Assembly (NCBI GenBank): GCA_017934845.1
Contig: JAGBIR010000140.1
Location: 1-7,135, forward strand
Origin: Alistipes sp.
GTDB lineage: Bacteria; Bacteroidota; Bacteroidia; Bacteroidales; Rikenellaceae
DNA: 7,135 bases
Reading direction: 5' to 3'
Position 1 is the first letter of the stretch. Each line of letters begins with the position of its first letter. Shown here in pieces: positions 4,692-7,135 of this stretch. Under the pieces are notes generated by a model. That model was given only the letters and a program-made list of their open reading frames with translations, did not search any database and was not told the DNA's origin. The translations under genes were made by a program, and so were the position numbers.

Positions 4692-6713
4692 TTACCAGAT
4701 GATGATGCGCTCGGCCTCGGGCAGATACATCGCGCCATCGGTAATGCCGAAGGCCTTGTGGAAGGTATCGATGTTGCGCAAAGTGACATTCACGCGGTTC
4801 TTACCCAACGAGTGAACATCCAACTTTGTAAGACGCTCAGCCTCCTCGTCGCGGATATTCTGACCCCAGATAGTAGCATACGAGAGGTAGAAACGCTGAT
4901 CGGCTGTAAAGCCGTCAATTGCCTCAGGCTCAACGCCATTCTGCGAGTTCTTCAACGCCGTATATGATACGCGCAAGCCACCCTGATCGGCAATATTCTC
5001 GCCCAGCGACAACTCTCCATTAGCCATAACTGCGGCACGCTCAGCGGTTGCAGGCAGGATCTCAACCTTATTGAACTGCTCAACCAGAACGTCGGTCTTT
5101 GCCTTGAACGCTGCGGCATCCTCGTCGGTCCACCAGTTGTTCATATTACCATCCTTGTCGAAGTGGCGGCCCTGATCGTCGAAGCCGTGAGTCATCTCGT
5201 GGCCGATAACCACACCGATAGCACCGTAGTTAACAGCATCGTCGGCCGAAGAGTTGTAGAAAGGAGGCTGGAGGATAGCTGCGGGGAAGCAGATCTCGTT
5301 GGTTGTGGGGTTGTAGTAAGCATTGACAGTCTGGGGCGACATAAACCACTCGTCACGATCGACCTCCTGACCCATCTTCGCGATGTTGTCGGCTGTGTAC
5401 CAAGCCGATGCACGCTTCATATTCTCCCAATACGACACCGAAGGATCGATCTCCAGCGATGAGTAGTCCTTCCACTTGTCGGGGTAACCAATCTTAACGG
5501 TAAACGATGCGAGCTTCTCGTGAGCCTTTGCCTTTGTAGCATCTGACATCCAGTCCAGAGCGTCGATATGCTGGCCCAAAGCAACCTGAAGGTTCTTCAC
5601 CATCTCGGTCATACGCTGCTTGTCGCTCTCGGGGAAGTACTTCTTAACGTAGATCTCGCCGACAGCCTCGCCCAGCAAGCCGTTAGGCACTGCCATAGCG
5701 CGCTTCCAGCGGGGACGCATCTCCTGCTGGCCCGACATTGTGCGGCCGAAGAACTCGAAGTGAGCTGCATAGATATCGTCGCTCAGGAAGCCTGCTGCGC
5801 CCGACAAATAGTTGGCCTTCAAGTAGTTCTTGATGTCGGCCATAGGCTCCGACTTAATCATCTCGTTAACCTTGTCCAACACCTCGGGCTGACCTACGAT
5901 AAGCTGCTCGAAGTCGCCCAAGCCCATAGCCTTGAAGTAGATATCCCAATCGATAGCGTCGTAACGCTTAACGAAATCGGCGCGGCTCATAGGGTTGTAG
6001 TTGGCTGCAACCTCGCGCAACGCGACATTCGAGCGGAACGCCTCGGCCATCTTCATCTCGAACGAGAGAACATCCTCGGCAGCCTGTGCAGGATTCTCCT
6101 CGCCAGCCAAGTCGAAAGCCGTGGTGAGCCACTTAACGTAGCCCTCGCGCTTGGGAGCATTCTCCTCGTCGAGGTAGTAGTCGCGGTTACCCATACCCAA
6201 GCCAGCCTGCTCGACATAGAGCGTATTCATTGTGCTGTTCAACAGGTCGGCACTAACACCAATACCAAACAGAGGATTGCCGGTCTCGGTATGCAGACGT
6301 GCCAAAAGAGTCGAAAGGCTCTCCTTGCCTACGATGAGCGAAATGGCCTCCAGATCGGCCTTTACGGGTGCCAAACCCTCCTTGTTGAGGCGTGCCTCGT
6401 CCAAGCCCATAGTATAGAGGTCGGCAATCTTCTGCTCGACGCTACCCTGCTCGGCCTCGCTCTGGGTCATCTCCGAGAAGAGTGAGTTAATACCAATCTC
6501 GTTGTTCTCGCGCAACACGTCAAAGACGCCATAACGCGAAAATTCGGGCTTCAAAGGGTTCTTTGCCTGCCAGCCGCCTGTGGTGTACTGGTAGAAATCC
6601 TCGTTGAGAGCTACGCTCTCGTCGAAATTGGCACGGTCGATTGCCGGTGCCGGCTTCTCACAACAACTTGCCATAAGTGCAAAGGTTGAAATTGCTAATA
6701 AAGTACGTTTCAT
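4692..6713 (-). CDS. M13 family zinc metallopeptidase, lipoprotein (neprilysin/PepO-like)
   Basis: A 673-aa endopeptidase that should cleave oligopeptides in the cell envelope. A lipoprotein signal (MKRTLLAISTFALMASC, lipid-modified Cys17) indicates membrane anchoring outside the cytoplasm. The N-terminal M13 domain starts near NEDFYQYTTGGW. The catalytic domain shows the family set: N464-A465 in NAYYNP for substrate backbone binding, zinc ligands H505 and H509 with catalytic E506 in HEMTH, third ligand E572 and D576 in GENIAD, and H634/R640 in DVHSLGKNR. The spacings N464-H505 (41) and H634-R640 (6) equal those in neprilysin. The length is normal and the C-terminus ends in Trp as in many M13 enzymes, so it should be active. 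The start gives the lipoprotein signal directly; an in-frame ATG ten codons upstream would add a basic extension and is less likely. The gene is monocistronic, with its own promoter and strong terminator. I assign no symbol because pepO-type names are used loosely. Confidence 0.96.
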   Translation of the reverse strand: MKRTLLAISTFALMASCCEKPAPAIDRANFDESVALNEDFYQYTTGGWQAKNPLKPEFSRYGVFDVLRENNEIGINSLFSEMTQSEAEQGSVEQKIADLYTMGLDEARLNKEGLAPVKADLEAISLIVGKESLSTLLARLHTETGNPLFGIGVSADLLNSTMNTLYVEQAGLGMGNRDYYLDEENAPKREGYVKWLTTAFDLAGEENPAQAAEDVLSFEMKMAEAFRSNVALREVAANYNPMSRADFVKRYDAIDWDIYFKAMGLGDFEQLIVGQPEVLDKVNEMIKSEPMADIKNYLKANYLSGAAGFLSDDIYAAHFEFFGRTMSGQQEMRPRWKRAMAVPNGLLGEAVGEIYVKKYFPESDKQRMTEMVKNLQVALGQHIDALDWMSDATKAKAHEKLASFTVKIGYPDKWKDYSSLEIDPSVSYWENMKRASAWYTADNIAKMGQEVDRDEWFMSPQTVNAYYNPTTNEICFPAAILQPPFYNSSADDAVNYGAIGVVIGHEMTHGFDDQGRHFDKDGNMNNWWTDEDAAAFKAKTDVLVEQFNKVEILPATAERAAVMANGELSLGENIADQGGLRVSYTALKNSQNGVEPEAIDGFTADQRFYLSYATIWGQNIRDEEAERLTKLDVHSLGKNRVNVTLRNIDTFHKAFGITDGAMYLPEAERIIIW

Positions 6714-6744
6714 ATTATGTTTTTGTTTTCTGAAATTCCTCATC

Positions 6745-6805
6745 GCGTAGGGTTCGCTCCGACGCCTGCTTTACGCCAATAGCGCAGTGGCGGCACTCCG
6801 CCACC
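6745..6805 (-). other. GC-rich structured leader of the M13 peptidase gene
   Basis: Within the presumed 5' leader, a GC-rich block stands out from the AT-rich surroundings. It contains the perfect hairpin GTGGCGG (6787-6793) / CCGCCAC (6798-6804) with a 4-nt loop, and a second weaker pairing GCGT/ACGC between 6745 and 6765. It could be a translational control structure or simply another inserted palindromic repeat. I recognise no riboswitch class. Confidence 0.45.
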
Positions 6806-6837
6806 CTAAAACTCAGGGATTTCTGATTTTTACGGCC

Positions 6838-6869
6838 CAAAAATATTTCTTTTTTTATGATTGTCAAAA
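6838..6869 (-). promoter_or_regulatory. Promoter for the M13 peptidase gene
   Basis: On the minus strand TTTTG (6869-6865) lies 19 nt before TATTTTTG (6845-6838), an exact fit to the Bacteroidota -33/-7 pattern in an AT-rich tract. Transcription would begin near 6831 and leave a leader of about 118 nt that includes the GC-rich hairpin. Confidence 0.55.
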
Positions 6870-6924
6870 TAATAACTGTTTTTTATCGCAAAAACCAAGA
6901 CACAAGGCCGCGAAATGCAGAATT

Positions 6925-6950
6925 CAGCCGTAACGGCCGTTTTCTGAAGC
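6925..6950. repeat. Repeat B, truncated copy
   Basis: The palindrome CAGCCGTAACGGCCG, then TTTTCTGAAGC, matches the first 60% of repeat B. It stops where the next full B copy begins, so the two are in direct tandem. It is preceded by AGAATT, as the copy at 4347 is preceded by AAAATT. Confidence 0.65.
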
Positions 6951-6990
6951 GGTCGTTACGACTGTTTCCTGAAGCATTATGGCGGAAATT
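6950..6990. repeat. Repeat B, copy 3
   Basis: CGGTCGTTACGACTG (6950-6964) is followed by TTTCCTGAAGCATTATGGCGGAAA. The second part is identical to that in the copy at 4347-4389. The first palindrome differs (GGTCGTTACGACTG against AGCCGTGACGGCTG), and most of the changes preserve pairing. An AT-rich stretch of AATTCATAATTC and CAAAATT units (6991-7019) follows; it is low-complexity and holds no gene. Confidence 0.65.
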
Positions 6991-7033
6991 CAAAATTCAT
7001 AATTCATAATTCAAAATTAAGGGCTTACGCGAT

Positions 7034-7093
7034 GGTAATAATTATACCCCTCTGTCCTGCGTACATCTCCCCTATATTAGGGGCGAAGTTTTA
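7034..7093. repeat. Repeat C, copy 2
   Basis: It is identical to 252-314 except for one substitution and three missing bases. All three deletions fall in the TGTCAC/GTGACA hairpin, which here reads TGTCCTGCGTACA and is largely collapsed. The CCCCTA-TAT-TAGGGG palindrome (7069-7083) is unchanged. Confidence 0.7.
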
Positions 7094-7113
7094 TGGGTAG
7101 CAAAATAAAAATT

Positions 7114-7134
7114 CTCCCCCTAAAGTAGGGGGAG
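7114..7134. repeat. Repeat C' palindrome, copy 2
   Basis: A perfect 9-bp stem, CTCCCCCTA (7114-7122) and TAGGGGGAG (7126-7134), with an AAG loop, follows the C unit after an A-rich spacer of about 30 nt. It parallels the palindrome at 365-379 after the first C unit. The window ends one base later, so the array may continue. Confidence 0.6.
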
Positions 7135-7135
7135 C

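Noticed and set aside
5568..6485. Plus-strand open frame of 305 codons
   Set aside because: It is antisense to the M13 peptidase, whose catalytic motifs are complete. The long frame results from codon bias on the real strand.
6714..6743. Upstream ATG giving the M13 peptidase ten more residues
   Set aside because: The extra basic residues would precede a standard lipoprotein signal; the internal ATG gives a normal signal of 16 residues before the lipobox cysteine.
1..7135. Defence, phage, integrative or secretion system genes
   Set aside because: All five supported genes belong to housekeeping or envelope-type families. No integrase, transposase, nuclease, toxin-antitoxin pair or tRNA gene is visible.

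Overview
The window looks like a chromosomal segment of a Bacteroidota bacterium, most likely a gut Bacteroidales close to Alistipes/Rikenellaceae. The phylum call rests on four points: TAnnTTTG-type -7 boxes with TTG/TTTG about 20 nt upstream, absence of Shine-Dalgarno sequences, a lipoprotein M13 peptidase, and a secreted protein with TonB-C and plug-like parts. The genus guess is weaker and is inference from overall style. All five convincing genes lie on the minus strand, so transcription runs from high to low coordinates.

Layout, in the direction of transcription. A 673-aa M13 (neprilysin/PepO-like) zinc metallopeptidase lipoprotein (4692-6713) has a plausible promoter at 6838-6869, a roughly 120-nt leader containing a GC-rich hairpin, and a strong intrinsic terminator at 4634-4666. 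Next is a 479-aa secreted protein (2789-4228) that reads as PDZ-like, DUF4136-like, PDZ-like, with its own promoter at 4262-4293. Then comes a 190-aa secreted TonB-C-domain protein (2136-2708), whose best promoter lies so close to the ATG that the mRNA may be leaderless. Last is a two-gene operon with a 9-nt gap: a 122-aa DUF486 four-helix membrane protein (1633-2001) followed by a 386-aa class I SAM methyltransferase with a THUMP-like C-terminus (463-1623). No shared pathway is evident. Three of the five products are cell-envelope or exported proteins, one is an inner-membrane protein, and one is a cytoplasmic, probably RNA-directed, methyltransferase.

The unusual content is in the three intergenic stretches of more than 300 bases (1-462, 4229-4691, 6714-7135). 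None holds a credible gene. All are built from a shared set of dispersed repeats, named here A, B and C. A is a ~204-bp element with imperfect 11-bp terminal inverted repeats and nested internal hairpins (two copies, about 89% identical). B is a ~43-bp double-hairpin repeat (three near-complete copies, one truncated copy, and a possible remnant). C is a ~60-bp unit ending in a CCCCTA...TAGGGG palindrome and followed at a short distance by a second palindrome of the same kind (two copies). Their orders are A-B-C-C', B-A and B-B-C-C'. This is the main candidate for something undescribed. It could be a family of non-autonomous mobile repeats (MITE/REP-like) or structured RNA. No protein-coding defence, phage or secretion system was found.
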